Source: Nevskiaceae bacterium
GTDB lineage: Bacteria; Pseudomonadota; Gammaproteobacteria; Steroidobacterales; Steroidobacteraceae
Assembly (NCBI GenBank): GCA_024234075.1
Contig: JACKOV010000003.1
Span: 62,001 to 126,000, forward strand
DNA length: 64,000 bases
Direction: 5' to 3'
Under the pieces are notes generated by a model, which searched no databases, was not told the DNA's origin, and saw nothing but the letters and a program-made list of their open reading frames with translations. The position numbers and the translations under genes were made by a program. Shown here piece after piece: positions 1-8,622 of this stretch; the stretch's first letter is position 1, and each line of letters begins with the position of its first letter.

Positions 1-36
1 TGCAAAGCCCTGTGGCCCGGTATGTTGCCGATGTGT

Positions 37-1167
37 TCACGTTTCGGGGACAGGCGCCCAGACCAGACCGAGCTGCAGCCCGACATCGGGCGTGTTGTTC
101 AAGTGCTGCAGGTTTTCGGTGACCGCAAACGACAGCAAGGCGCTGCCGAAGGCGCGATACACGCCGAGGCTCGCCTGGAACTTGGTCCTGGCCAGGTCGG
201 CGAGCTCGGTTTCGTGCCGGCCGCGCGTCGGCCGGCTGGCATAACCCTGCAGCAGCCAGTGGGTGCGCGGGCTCCAGCGATATTCGATGCCGATCACGCC
301 TGTAGGCACGATGCGTCGCGACATGCCGGGCAGCAGCTGATCGCCGCCGTAGCGTACTGCTGCGGCGCTGGCATAGAAGGCGTGTCGTGTGCCGAAATAC
401 TGCAACGTGGCCTGGACTCCGGGTTCAGCCGCGCCGCTGGAAAGAAAATCGCGTCGGCCGTCGACCGGAACCTTGACCGCGCCTTCGAGTACGAGGTTCC
501 AGCGTTCCGGCATCGGTACGCCGCTGTAGCGTAGCCCGAAAGTCGGATCGAGCAAGCCGCCGCGGGTCGGTGCGCCGAACTCCACGCGTTGGACGTCACG
601 CAAATCGAGGACCAGTCGCACGCGGTTGCGGGCCAGGGCGCGGCGGCCGAAGCTGCTGAAACCGAAAATCTCGTGGAAATGCTCGATGGTCGAGTCGCCG
701 ATGCCGCCGTTGAAAGCTACGGCACTCGCCGTTGCGTACAGACTCCAGTGCTCGGTAAGTGCATGATGAAACGTCAGGTCGAGCAAACCGATTTCAGCAT
801 CGATCAAATAATTCTCGCCCGGCAACGCGCGGATGGCTTCGACTTCGGCGGGTCCGAGTTCGCGGCGTCCGGGCAGGTGGGTCAGGAAGCGCTCGACTTC
901 CGGGCTCAGCGACCAGGTGTTCTGATAGCCGACGGACGCCTCGATCGCCCAGCTGCCCGGCTGGATGGCCAGCGCGTGGGCCGGGCGCAGGTCGAGATGC
1001 AGCAGGCTGAAGAAAGTCAGGTCGCGGGCGCGCAGCAGGCCGTAGTAGGTCGGCCGATCGTGGGGCGGCGACTGCGGCGCAGATTCCGTCGCAGACGATG
1101 CACCCTGCGCCGGAGCGCAGTTCAGTGTCGCTGCTGCCAATACGACGACACACCAGCCCCGACGCAT
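37..1167 (-). CDS. DUF3187-like outer-membrane protein
   Basis: A predicted exported protein of 376 residues. A signal peptide is visible at the N-terminus (MRRGWCVVVLAAATLNC, then APAQG). The rest is rich in alternating hydrophobic and aromatic stretches typical of an outer-membrane beta-barrel, and it ends in a strand followed by WAPVPET. The layout and motifs such as SLYATASAVAFNGGIGD match my memory of the DUF3187 family, whose function is unknown. I chose the ATG at 1167 because the signal peptide begins there; the frame stays open for 23 more codons upstream but these are Arg-rich and not signal-like. The gene is divergent from the beta-oxidation operon. Family assignment is from recall, so moderate confidence. 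Confidence 0.65.
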   Translation of the reverse strand: MRRGWCVVVLAAATLNCAPAQGASSATESAPQSPPHDRPTYYGLLRARDLTFFSLLHLDLRPAHALAIQPGSWAIEASVGYQNTWSLSPEVERFLTHLPGRRELGPAEVEAIRALPGENYLIDAEIGLLDLTFHHALTEHWSLYATASAVAFNGGIGDSTIEHFHEIFGFSSFGRRALARNRVRLVLDLRDVQRVEFGAPTRGGLLDPTFGLRYSGVPMPERWNLVLEGAVKVPVDGRRDFLSSGAAEPGVQATLQYFGTRHAFYASAAAVRYGGDQLLPGMSRRIVPTGVIGIEYRWSPRTHWLLQGYASRPTRGRHETELADLARTKFQASLGVYRAFGSALLSFAVTENLQHLNNTPDVGLQLGLVWAPVPET

Positions 1168-1272
1168 GATTCTCCCCCGCAGATCCGACCGAAGAGAATG
1201 AAATCGGCCCGTGCGCGTCGGCCGGGAGCCGGCCACCGTGATCCTGTGTCAGCGACGACCTACGCGACGCTC

Positions 1273-1289
1273 GTCCCTCCGCGAGGGAC
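1273..1289. promoter_or_regulatory. Inverted repeat in divergent promoter region
   Basis: A perfect 7-bp inverted repeat, GTCCCTC-CGC-GAGGGAC, followed by AGTTTTG, sits in the 182-bp gap between the divergent DUF3187 gene and the beta-oxidation operon. It could be an operator for either gene or a weak hairpin; the T-run is too short for a convincing terminator. No regulator gene lies nearby. Confidence 0.3.
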
Positions 1290-1349
1290 AGTTTTGTACA
1301 TTGCCGAATCGTGCCAGAATCGATCGGACCACCGAAACGAGATGCAACG

Positions 1350-3467
1350 ATGGGACACGTCGAGTATTCCGTCAAGGATGGCATAGCCGTCCTGGCTTTC
1401 CAGTTGCCGCCTGTCAACAGCCTGAGTCATGCGCTGCGCGTCGACCTGATCGCCGCGATCGATCGTGCGATCGCCGATCCTGCAGCGGCGGCAATGGTGC
1501 TGATCGGCGCCAACGGCACGTTCTGCGCCGGCGCCGACATCAAGGAGTTCAGCGGCACCGGCATGTGGCGCGAGCCGCATATCCTCAATCTGATGTCGGT
1601 GCTCGACGATTCGCCAAAGCCGGTGGTCGCCGCGATCGAGGGCGTTGCGCTCGGCGGCGGTCTGGAGCTGGCGATGGCCTGCCACTACCGCGTGGTGCTC
1701 GCCAGCGCGAAACTCGGTCTGCCCGAGGTCAAGCTCGGCCTCATCCCCGGGGCCGGCGGCACGCAACGCCTGCCGCGGCTAATCGGTGTCGAAGCGGCGC
1801 TCAATGTCATGCTTGCCGGCGAGCCCCTGCCGGCTACGCTGTTTGCGAAGACGCCGCTGATCGATCGGCTGGTCGAAAAGAATCTGCTGGATGCCGCGAT
1901 GGCATTTGCCGGCGAGGTGGTGGATGCGCGTCGCGCGGATGCCGCGACGCTGCTGCCACGAGCCCGTGACCGCAAGATCGAGGAGCCGAATCTCGAAGCG
2001 CTGCTGCAGTTTGCGCGCAATACCGTGCGTACGGCGTTCAAGGAGTATCCGGCGCCACTGGCGATCATCGATGCGGTGCAGGCCGCGGCCAAGCTGCCAT
2101 TCGAGCAAGGCATGGTCGAGGAGCGGCGAATGTTCGAGCCGCTGATGGCTTCGCCGGTGTCGAAGGCGCTGCGCCACATCTTCTTTGCCGAACGTGCGGC
2201 ACAGCGCGTCGAGGGTCTGCCACCGAAGACTCCGGCACGCCAACTCGAGTCGGTTGCGATCATCGGCGCCGGCACGATGGGCACAGGCATCGCGATCAAT
2301 TTCCTGAACGCGGGCCTGCCCACCTGGTTGCTCGAAGTTGGGCAGGAAGCGCTCGAACGCGGTGTCGCGCGGGTTCGCGAGTTCTATGCCGGTCAAGTGA
2401 AGAAGGGCAGGATGGATCCGACCAAGGCCGAGTCACGCATGGCCTTGTTGAAGCCAACCCTGGCGTACACCGACATCGCGAATGCTGATCTGGTGATCGA
2501 AGCGGTGTTCGAGGACATGGGCGTCAAGGAAAAGGTGTTTCGCCAGCTCGATGCGATCATGAAGCCCGGCGCGATCCTGGCGACCAACACCTCGACCCTC
2601 GACGTCGACCGGATCGCGGCTTTCACCGGGCGTCCGCAGGACGTATTGGGTCTGCATTTCTTCAGTCCGGCAAACGTCATGAAGCTGCTCGAGGTGGTGC
2701 GCGGCGCGAAGACTGCACCCGAGGTGCTGGCGAGCGCGCTGGGCCTCGCAAAACTCATTCGCAAGACTGCCGTGGTTTCCGGGGTTTGCGACGGCTTCAT
2801 CGGCAACCGGATGATCAACCAGTACTTCGCGCAAGCCTTGCAGATGGTCGATGAAGGCGCGAGCCCGCAGCAGATCGATGCGGCGATCGAAGGTTTCGGT
2901 TTTGCGATGGGGCCGTTCCGGATGAGCGATCTGGCCGGCAACGACATCAGCTATCACATACGCCAGCGACAGTATGCCGAGGGCAAGCTGAAGCAGCGCG
3001 CGGCGATCGCCGACAAACTCTGCGAGCTGGGGCGGCATGGTCAGAAGACCGGTGCCGGCTGGTACGACTACCGGCCAGGTGATCGCAACGCACACCCTTC
3101 GCCGGTGGTCGACAAACTTATCGCCGACGAGCGAGCTGAGGCCGGCGCGACGGTGCGCAAACTGCCACAAGAAGAGATCGTCGATCGACTGGTGTTTGCA
3201 CTGGTCAACGAGGGTGCGCGCATCCTCGAGGAAGGCATCGCGCAGCGCGCGTCGGACATCGATCTCGTCTATCTCACCGGCTACGGCTTCCCCATCTGGC
3301 GCGGTGGCCCGATGCAATACGCCGATTCGCTCGGACTCTATGCAGTCGTTCGGCGCATGGGCAGGCTGGCAGCCAATCCGCGCGATATCCCCGGATTCTG
3401 GGTGCCTGCACCGCGGCTCGCGCGGCTTGCCGCCGAAGGTGGTTCGTTAAACGGAGGTGCTGCATGA
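1350..3467 (+). CDS. Multifunctional enoyl-CoA hydratase / 3-hydroxyacyl-CoA dehydrogenase
   Basis: A cytoplasmic fatty-acid beta-oxidation enzyme of 705 residues that hydrates enoyl-CoA and oxidises 3-hydroxyacyl-CoA with NAD. An N-terminal crotonase domain (about 1-190) carries both catalytic glutamates, in GGGLELAMAC (E106) and LPEVKLG (E126). A 3HCDH NAD-binding domain begins near residue 300 with GAGTMG (306-311) and includes the HFFSPANVMKLLE segment; two C-terminal 3HCDH domains follow. The order is that of FadJ and the peroxisomal bifunctional enzyme. The ATG at 1350 is preferred over an upstream GTG at 1311 because homology starts at MGHVEYSV. The stop overlaps the thiolase start by 4 bp (ATGA), so the two are translationally coupled. 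It could equally be called FadB-like; which acyl chain it prefers is not visible. Confidence 0.9.
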   Translation: MGHVEYSVKDGIAVLAFQLPPVNSLSHALRVDLIAAIDRAIADPAAAAMVLIGANGTFCAGADIKEFSGTGMWREPHILNLMSVLDDSPKPVVAAIEGVALGGGLELAMACHYRVVLASAKLGLPEVKLGLIPGAGGTQRLPRLIGVEAALNVMLAGEPLPATLFAKTPLIDRLVEKNLLDAAMAFAGEVVDARRADAATLLPRARDRKIEEPNLEALLQFARNTVRTAFKEYPAPLAIIDAVQAAAKLPFEQGMVEERRMFEPLMASPVSKALRHIFFAERAAQRVEGLPPKTPARQLESVAIIGAGTMGTGIAINFLNAGLPTWLLEVGQEALERGVARVREFYAGQVKKGRMDPTKAESRMALLKPTLAYTDIANADLVIEAVFEDMGVKEKVFRQLDAIMKPGAILATNTSTLDVDRIAAFTGRPQDVLGLHFFSPANVMKLLEVVRGAKTAPEVLASALGLAKLIRKTAVVSGVCDGFIGNRMINQYFAQALQMVDEGASPQQIDAAIEGFGFAMGPFRMSDLAGNDISYHIRQRQYAEGKLKQRAAIADKLCELGRHGQKTGAGWYDYRPGDRNAHPSPVVDKLIADERAEAGATVRKLPQEEIVDRLVFALVNEGARILEEGIAQRASDIDLVYLTGYGFPIWRGGPMQYADSLGLYAVVRRMGRLAANPRDIPGFWVPAPRLARLAAEGGSLNGGAA

Positions 3468-4654
3468 GTGGCCGCGATATCGATGCCGTCATCGTTTCAA
3501 CGGCACGTACCCCGCTGGCCAAGAGCTGGAAGGGTGCGTTCAACATGACCCACGGCGCGACGCTCGGCGGCCACGTGGTCAAAGCCGCGCTCGAGCGTGC
3601 CGGTGTGGCGTCCACGGAAGTCGAGGACGTGATGATGGGTTGCGCCAATCCCGAAGGCGCGACGGGCTGGAACATCGCGCGGCAAATCGCGCTCATGGCG
3701 GGCTGCCCTGTCTCGGTGCCGGGCGTCACCGTCAACCGCTTCTGTTCATCGGGTCTGCAGACCATCGCGATGGCGGCGCAGCGGATTCAGGCCGGCGAGG
3801 GTGACATCTATGTCGCCGGCGGCGTCGAGTCGATTTCCTGTGTGCAGCAGGAAATGAACCAGCACATGTTCATCGACCCTGCGCTGCAGAAGATCAAGCC
3901 GGAGATCTATTGGCCGATGTTGCCGACGGCCGAAACCGTTGCCGCGCGCTACCGGATCGACCGCCAACGCCAGGATGAGTACGGCGCCCGCAGCCAGCAG
4001 CGGGCCTGTGCGGCGCAGGCGGCGGGCTATTTTCGGGACGAGATCGCGCCGATCACGGTGACCATGGCCGGGATCGAGCAGGGCAGCAACCGGCTCTACA
4101 CCCGCCAGGTCACGATCGAACGCGACGAGGGTTTGCGCGAAGGCACGACAGTCGAGGCGATTGCGAAGATCCGGCCGGCACAGCCGGGTGGCACGGTCGC
4201 TGCCGGCAATGCCAGCCAGTTTTCGGATGGCGCAGGCGCTTGTGTGGTGATGAGTGCGGCCGAAGCGGCCAGGCGGAATCTGCAGCCGCTCGGCATCTAT
4301 CGCGGCTTTGCGGTCGCGGGTTGCGAGCCGGACGAGATGGGTGTCGGCCCGGTATTCGCGGTGCCGAAGTTGCTGCGGCGCGCCGGCTTGAAGGTCGAGG
4401 ATATCGGCCTCTGGGAGTTGAACGAGGCCTTCGCGGTGCAGGTGATCTACTGCCGCGACGCGCTGGGTATTCCGGACGATCGCTTGAACATCGACGGCGG
4501 TGCGATTGCGGTCGGTCACCCCTATGGCATGAGTGGCCAGCGTCTGGTCGGCCATGCGCTGCTGGCCGGCAAGCGGCTCGGCGTGAAGCATGTCGTGGTG
4601 ACGATGTGCATCGGTGGCGGCATGGGTGCTGCGGGATTGTTCGAGATACCGTGA
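3464..4654 (+). CDS. Acetyl-CoA C-acyltransferase (thiolase)
   Basis: Thiolase of 396 residues that cleaves 3-ketoacyl-CoA, the last step of the beta-oxidation spiral started by the overlapping upstream gene. The nucleophile cysteine is in NRFCSSGLQT (C94). The second active-site block GGAIAVGHPYGMSGQR supplies the histidine, and the C-terminal CIGGGMGAAG supplies the acid/base cysteine. Length is normal for thiolase I/II. The start ATG lies within the stop of the preceding gene (ATGA). A degradative role, rather than acetoacetyl-CoA synthesis, is inferred from the operon partner. Confidence 0.92.
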   Translation: MSGRDIDAVIVSTARTPLAKSWKGAFNMTHGATLGGHVVKAALERAGVASTEVEDVMMGCANPEGATGWNIARQIALMAGCPVSVPGVTVNRFCSSGLQTIAMAAQRIQAGEGDIYVAGGVESISCVQQEMNQHMFIDPALQKIKPEIYWPMLPTAETVAARYRIDRQRQDEYGARSQQRACAAQAAGYFRDEIAPITVTMAGIEQGSNRLYTRQVTIERDEGLREGTTVEAIAKIRPAQPGGTVAAGNASQFSDGAGACVVMSAAEAARRNLQPLGIYRGFAVAGCEPDEMGVGPVFAVPKLLRRAGLKVEDIGLWELNEAFAVQVIYCRDALGIPDDRLNIDGGAIAVGHPYGMSGQRLVGHALLAGKRLGVKHVVVTMCIGGGMGAAGLFEIP

Positions 4655-4727
4655 ACAGCAGGCGTTGAGGCGCTCCGCGGAGCAAGGCGTGTCTGGAGCA
4701 CCGGACTCGTTCCGGCTTTCGCAACAC

Positions 4728-5017
4728 TAGAACTTGTCTCAAAGCCGTTTGAACAGCGCATTCAAGGGAAAAATTGGTGCGCTGAAGCTGGCCGACGAGC
4801 AGCAGTGGGAACTGGCCAATGCCCTGCGCGAGCAGGGCGCGATCGAAGCGGTACCAGAGTACTTGATTGGAGATCGCGCGTACGACAGCGATCCGCCCGG
4901 TGAGCCGATGCGAAGCCGGCTCCGGGTTCGCTGGGAATACTGCCCAGCCAACTTCCTTGGAGTCGTGCAGCTCGCGGCTCTATGCATCATGCTCGAGCTG
5001 TTATGAGATAGGCTCTA
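4728..5017 (+). mobile_element. IS5-family insertion sequence remnant
   Basis: A 290-bp relic. The open frame 4734-5006 keeps a piece around the second catalytic aspartate of an IS5-type DDE transposase (LIGDRAYDSDP) joined directly to the C-terminal end (NFLGVVQLAALCIMLELL), so the central and N-terminal parts are deleted. The borders TAGAACTTGTCTCAAAG (4728-4744) and TTATGAGATAGGCTCTA (5001-5017) are imperfect inverted repeats of each other, about 11 of 16 matching, as expected for IS ends; both are flanked by CTA, a plausible target duplication. It cannot encode a working transposase. It separates the beta-oxidation operon from the amidohydrolase gene. Confidence 0.75.
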
Positions 5018-5053
5018 ATATCCAAGGCTCGTATCGAGTTCCCGGGGGGGGTC

Positions 5054-6544
5054 ATGATTCATCTGCCGGCAATCGGGCGCCGCTTTCGGTCCGGGATCGT
5101 CTGTGGTCTCCTCGGTCTGTGGAGTGCGGTCGCCGCGTCGGCCGGGTCCGAGCTGATCATCACCAATGCGCGCGTGTTCGACGGGCGCAATGCCCAGTTG
5201 CACGAGAACGCGGAGATCGTGATCGCGGGTGGGAAGATCGTGGCGATCCGCAAGGCAGGCAGCGGCTTGCCGGAGGCCGGCAGCACTGCGGCGGGTGCAG
5301 ATGCGAGTCGGGACGCGAAGGCCGGCTCGGCGTCTGCTGCAGGATCTGCGCCGCGCGTGATCGACGCCGGCAACCGGATCGTGATCCCGGGCCTGATCGA
5401 TGCGCATGTACACCCGGCGATGGCGATACAGATCGGCGCCCTGCGCGACAGCGATCCGAACTATGTCGCCGCGCGCAGTGTCGTCGAGGCGCAGCACATC
5501 CTCATGCGTGGTTTCACGACCATCCGCGACATGGGTGGGCCGGTCTTTGGTCTGAAGCAGGCCATCGACGAAGATCTGCTGCCGGGGCCGCGGATCTTTC
5601 CTTCGGGTGCGATCATCAGCCAGACCAGCGGTCACGGCGATTTCCGGCCGCGCAGCGGCACGGCGCGACGTTGGTCCGGCGAGGTCGATCTGGGAGAGCG
5701 TCTCGGCTACGGGCTCATCGCCGATGGCAGCGACGAAGTCGCGACGGCCGTGCGCGAGCAGCTGCGTGTCGGCGCGAGCCAGATCAAGCTCGCGGCCGGC
5801 GGCGGTATCTCCTCGATGTACGACCCGATCGACAGCGTGCAGTACTTCGAGGAAGAACTGCGCGCGGCGGTGCGCGCGGCGGCGGATTGGGGTACCTACG
5901 TCGCCGTGCATGCTTACACGCCGGCGGCGATCCGCCGTTCGGTGGAGGCAGGCGTGCGCAGCATCGAGCATGCACATCTGATCGACGACGCGACGATGAA
6001 GCTGATTGCCGAGCGCGGTGCGTTCCTGTCGCCGCAGGCCTATCTGTTCAGCCGCGCGATGCCGCCACCGGCCGGTGGCGGCGCAACGGCTGCCGCCGGT
6101 TCGTCGTCGCCTGCGGCGGGCCCCGCGCTGACGCCTTCGCAGGCGGCGCAGCGTGACAAGGCGATGCTGGTCGGCGCCGGCCTCGACCGGATGATGCAAC
6201 TCGCGAAAAAGCACGGCGTGAAGATCGCCTTCGGCACCGACGTGTTCGGCAGCCCGCGGGCCTTCGGCCTGGAATCGCTGGAGTTCGGTGTGCGGCTGCG
6301 CTGGTTCACGTCGCTAGAGATACTGCGCCAGGCGACCTCGATCAACGGCGAGCTGCTGGCGCTGTCGGGGCCGCGCAACCCTTATGCGGGTGGCAAGCTC
6401 GGCGTGCTCGAGCCGGGTGCCTGGGCAGACCTGCTGGTCGTCGACGGTAATCCGCTCGAGGACATCCGGGTTCTCGAACAGCCGGATCGCAGTCTGCGGC
6501 TGATCGTCAAGAACGGCCAGGTCGTCGCCAATCGCCTCGACTGA
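5054..6544 (+). CDS. Secreted amidohydrolase family protein
   Basis: A 496-residue metal-dependent hydrolase of the amidohydrolase superfamily, close to the imidazolonepropionase / prolidase-like branch. A signal peptide occupies residues 1-30 (GLWSAVAASAG). The metal-binding HxH is in LIDAHVHPAM near residue 115, further histidines lie in YVAVHAY and SIEHAHLID, and the conserved aspartate is in FGTDVFG. The C-terminal PGAWADLLVVDGNPLEDI is the typical end of this family. An Ala/Pro-rich insert (PPPAGGGATAAAGSSSPAAG) sits near residue 345. A G-run in front of ATG 5054 may serve as ribosome site. The substrate, probably a cyclic amide or dipeptide, cannot be read from sequence. Confidence 0.85.
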   Translation: MIHLPAIGRRFRSGIVCGLLGLWSAVAASAGSELIITNARVFDGRNAQLHENAEIVIAGGKIVAIRKAGSGLPEAGSTAAGADASRDAKAGSASAAGSAPRVIDAGNRIVIPGLIDAHVHPAMAIQIGALRDSDPNYVAARSVVEAQHILMRGFTTIRDMGGPVFGLKQAIDEDLLPGPRIFPSGAIISQTSGHGDFRPRSGTARRWSGEVDLGERLGYGLIADGSDEVATAVREQLRVGASQIKLAAGGGISSMYDPIDSVQYFEEELRAAVRAAADWGTYVAVHAYTPAAIRRSVEAGVRSIEHAHLIDDATMKLIAERGAFLSPQAYLFSRAMPPPAGGGATAAAGSSSPAAGPALTPSQAAQRDKAMLVGAGLDRMMQLAKKHGVKIAFGTDVFGSPRAFGLESLEFGVRLRWFTSLEILRQATSINGELLALSGPRNPYAGGKLGVLEPGAWADLLVVDGNPLEDIRVLEQPDRSLRLIVKNGQVVANRLD

Positions 6545-6657
6545 CCGGCCTCTTAGTTGTAGATGCCCGTCCGGGGCGGGCGATTGCAGCGGGGCGCATG
6601 CTTCTTCATACTTTGGACAACTGACGGCGCTGCGCGCGCCACGACGGAGATCCACCC

Positions 6658-8052
6658 ATGAGCCCATCTCTTCCGCGGCAGGCACGCCTGTCGTTCCCTA
6701 CCCTCTGTCTGGCCGTGCTTGGCGCGAGTTTCGTCGCCGCGACGGCAAATTCTCAGGGCATCGAGCGCGATGCGGCGATCATCAGCGAACAGATTGCCAA
6801 CCGTGTCGATGCCTATATCTACAAGGCGGGTACGCGCTCCAAGATGGAATTCCGCGGCACGACGCTGGCGGCGCGTGCAGTCGGCACCGCCAAAGTGGTC
6901 GCCGAAGCCACTCGTACCGCGATCGAAGCCGAGTTCCGTGACCTGCCGCAGCCGGGCACGCTCGGGCCTTACACGGTCTACATGCTCTGGGCGATCACGC
7001 CCGAAGGGCGCGGCAACGCGCTCGGCGTGCTGGAGCTGTCGCGCTCGGGCAAGGCCAAGATCCAGACCGCCACGCCGATCAACGGCTTTGCGATGATCGT
7101 CACTGCCGAGCCGCATTTCATGGTCAGCGTACCGTCGATGCAGGTGGTGATGCGCAACGTCGCGATCGAGTTCAACGGGCGCACGCAGCCGATCACCACT
7201 CTGGCGGATCGTGCCGACTACAGCCGGCTGGTCAAGCTCGCGCCGGCGTCGAAGCGCCCGGTGCAGGTGGAGCAGGCGGCCTATGCCGTCGCGATCGCCG
7301 AGGCCGCGGATGCGGCCACGCTGGCGCCGGGCCCGCTGGGGACCGCGAAGCAGGCGCTCGACGCGGCGGATGCGGCCTGGCGGGCCAAGTCTTCGGCCGA
7401 ACGTCGCCGCGCGCCGGAGCTGGGTCGCGTCGCGATGCAAGCCGGCGAGGATGCGCGGATTGCCGCGGTGCGCCGCGCCGAGGAGCTGAAGCGCGAGACG
7501 GCACAGAAGGACGCCGAAGCGGCGCAAAGGCTGGCCGAGGAGAACGCACGCAACGCCGAGCGCGCCGCGGCGCTGGCTGCGGCCGAGGCGCAACGCGCCA
7601 AGAGTGCCGAGGGCGAGGCCGCCCGCGCCCGCGCCGAGTTGCTGCAGCGGATGAACCAGGTGTTGCCGACCCGCGATACGCCGCGTGGCCTGGTGGCCGA
7701 AATGGGCGGCGTGCTGTTCGCGACGGCCCGGGCGACGCTCGAGAGCGGTGCGCGCGAGAGCCTCGCGCGGCTGTCGGGCATCCTCTCGGCTTATCCGGCA
7801 CTGAAGCTCAAGATCGAGGGGCACACCGACAACGTCGGCAGCGAGGCGACCAATGCCAAGCTGTCGTACGAGCGTGCGATCGCGGTGCGCGACTACCTGA
7901 TCGGTTTGGGTGTGCCGGCGCCGAGTATCGATGTCGAGGGTCTCGGCCCGTCGAACCCGGTGGCCGACAACGACACGGCCGAGGGCCGGGCGCGCAACCG
8001 GCGCGTCGAAGTGATCGTCTCGGGCGAGGGCATCACGCCGACGGTGCGCTGA
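6658..8052 (+). CDS. OmpA-family peptidoglycan-binding protein
   Basis: A 464-residue exported protein. Residues 1-33 form a signal peptide. The middle part (about 35-240) is not recognised. Residues 240-330 are Ala/Glu/Arg-rich with RAEELKRETAQKDAEAAQR-type heptads that predict a long coiled coil. The C-terminal domain (about 345-455) is OmpA-like, with the peptidoglycan-contact segment KIEGHTDNVGS and the ARNRRVEV end. It probably bridges the cell wall and an envelope component. ATG 6658 is preceded by CGGAG at good spacing. Similar coiled-coil/OmpA proteins occur with a DUF4398-type region, but I did not see that motif clearly. Confidence 0.85.
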   Translation: MSPSLPRQARLSFPTLCLAVLGASFVAATANSQGIERDAAIISEQIANRVDAYIYKAGTRSKMEFRGTTLAARAVGTAKVVAEATRTAIEAEFRDLPQPGTLGPYTVYMLWAITPEGRGNALGVLELSRSGKAKIQTATPINGFAMIVTAEPHFMVSVPSMQVVMRNVAIEFNGRTQPITTLADRADYSRLVKLAPASKRPVQVEQAAYAVAIAEAADAATLAPGPLGTAKQALDAADAAWRAKSSAERRRAPELGRVAMQAGEDARIAAVRRAEELKRETAQKDAEAAQRLAEENARNAERAAALAAAEAQRAKSAEGEAARARAELLQRMNQVLPTRDTPRGLVAEMGGVLFATARATLESGARESLARLSGILSAYPALKLKIEGHTDNVGSEATNAKLSYERAIAVRDYLIGLGVPAPSIDVEGLGPSNPVADNDTAEGRARNRRVEVIVSGEGITPTVR

Positions 8053-8089
8053 GGAGCGCGTCCGTCGGCGCACAGTCGCGGCGTTTCGG

Positions 8090-8494
8090 TCAACGGTTGC
8101 GCAGGAGGCCGGTCATTCGTTCGAGTGCCGGCTCGACCATCGAGCGCACGCTGGCCGGAACGTCGGGCGCGTCGAGCGCCCGGCGCATGCACCACATCCA
8201 CTGCGCGCTGGCACGCTCGTCGATCGCGAACACGCCGTGGACGGTGGACATGCAGGCGCCGCCACCGGTGCGCTCGGCATAGACGGCCGGTCCGCCGAGC
8301 CAGCCGGTCAGGAACCAGCTGAGCCGGTCGCGCATCGGCCCGAGATCGGGCGCGTGCATCTCGCGCAGTTCCCTGGCTTCGGGTGCCGCGTCCATCAGAT
8401 CGTAGAAGCGGTCGACGATGCGGCGCACGATCTCTTCGTTGCCGCCGAGCAGCTCGTAGGGGGTGGTGGCCAGGTCGGAGGTGGCGGCGGACAT
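8090..8494 (-). CDS. Truncated haemoglobin, group II-like
   Basis: A 134-residue haem protein of the 2-on-2 globin family, which binds O2 or NO. The N-terminal TPYELLGGNEEIVRRIVDRF, followed by YDLMD, SWFLTGWLGGPAVYAER and QWMWCMRRAL match group II truncated haemoglobins. The proximal histidine is in STVHGVF and the conserved Trp of helix G in QWMWCM. ATG 8494 is chosen because CAGGAGAG lies just upstream and the homology starts there; the frame stays open 21 codons upstream. A 7-bp inverted repeat, GGGACGG-TCATG-CCGTCCC (8519-8537), lies just upstream of the gene and might be an operator. Confidence 0.85.
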   Translation of the reverse strand: MSAATSDLATTPYELLGGNEEIVRRIVDRFYDLMDAAPEARELREMHAPDLGPMRDRLSWFLTGWLGGPAVYAERTGGGACMSTVHGVFAIDERASAQWMWCMRRALDAPDVPASVRSMVEPALERMTGLLRNR

Positions 8495-8622
8495 GGGAGC
8501 TCTCCTGCCGTCTCGCGAGGGACGGTCATGCCGTCCCACGCTAGCCGCGAGCTGCATGCTGCGGCATCGCGGTAACTACGGATGCCCGGGCACTGCCGCC
8601 GCCAGGCGGTGCTGCGCAGTGC

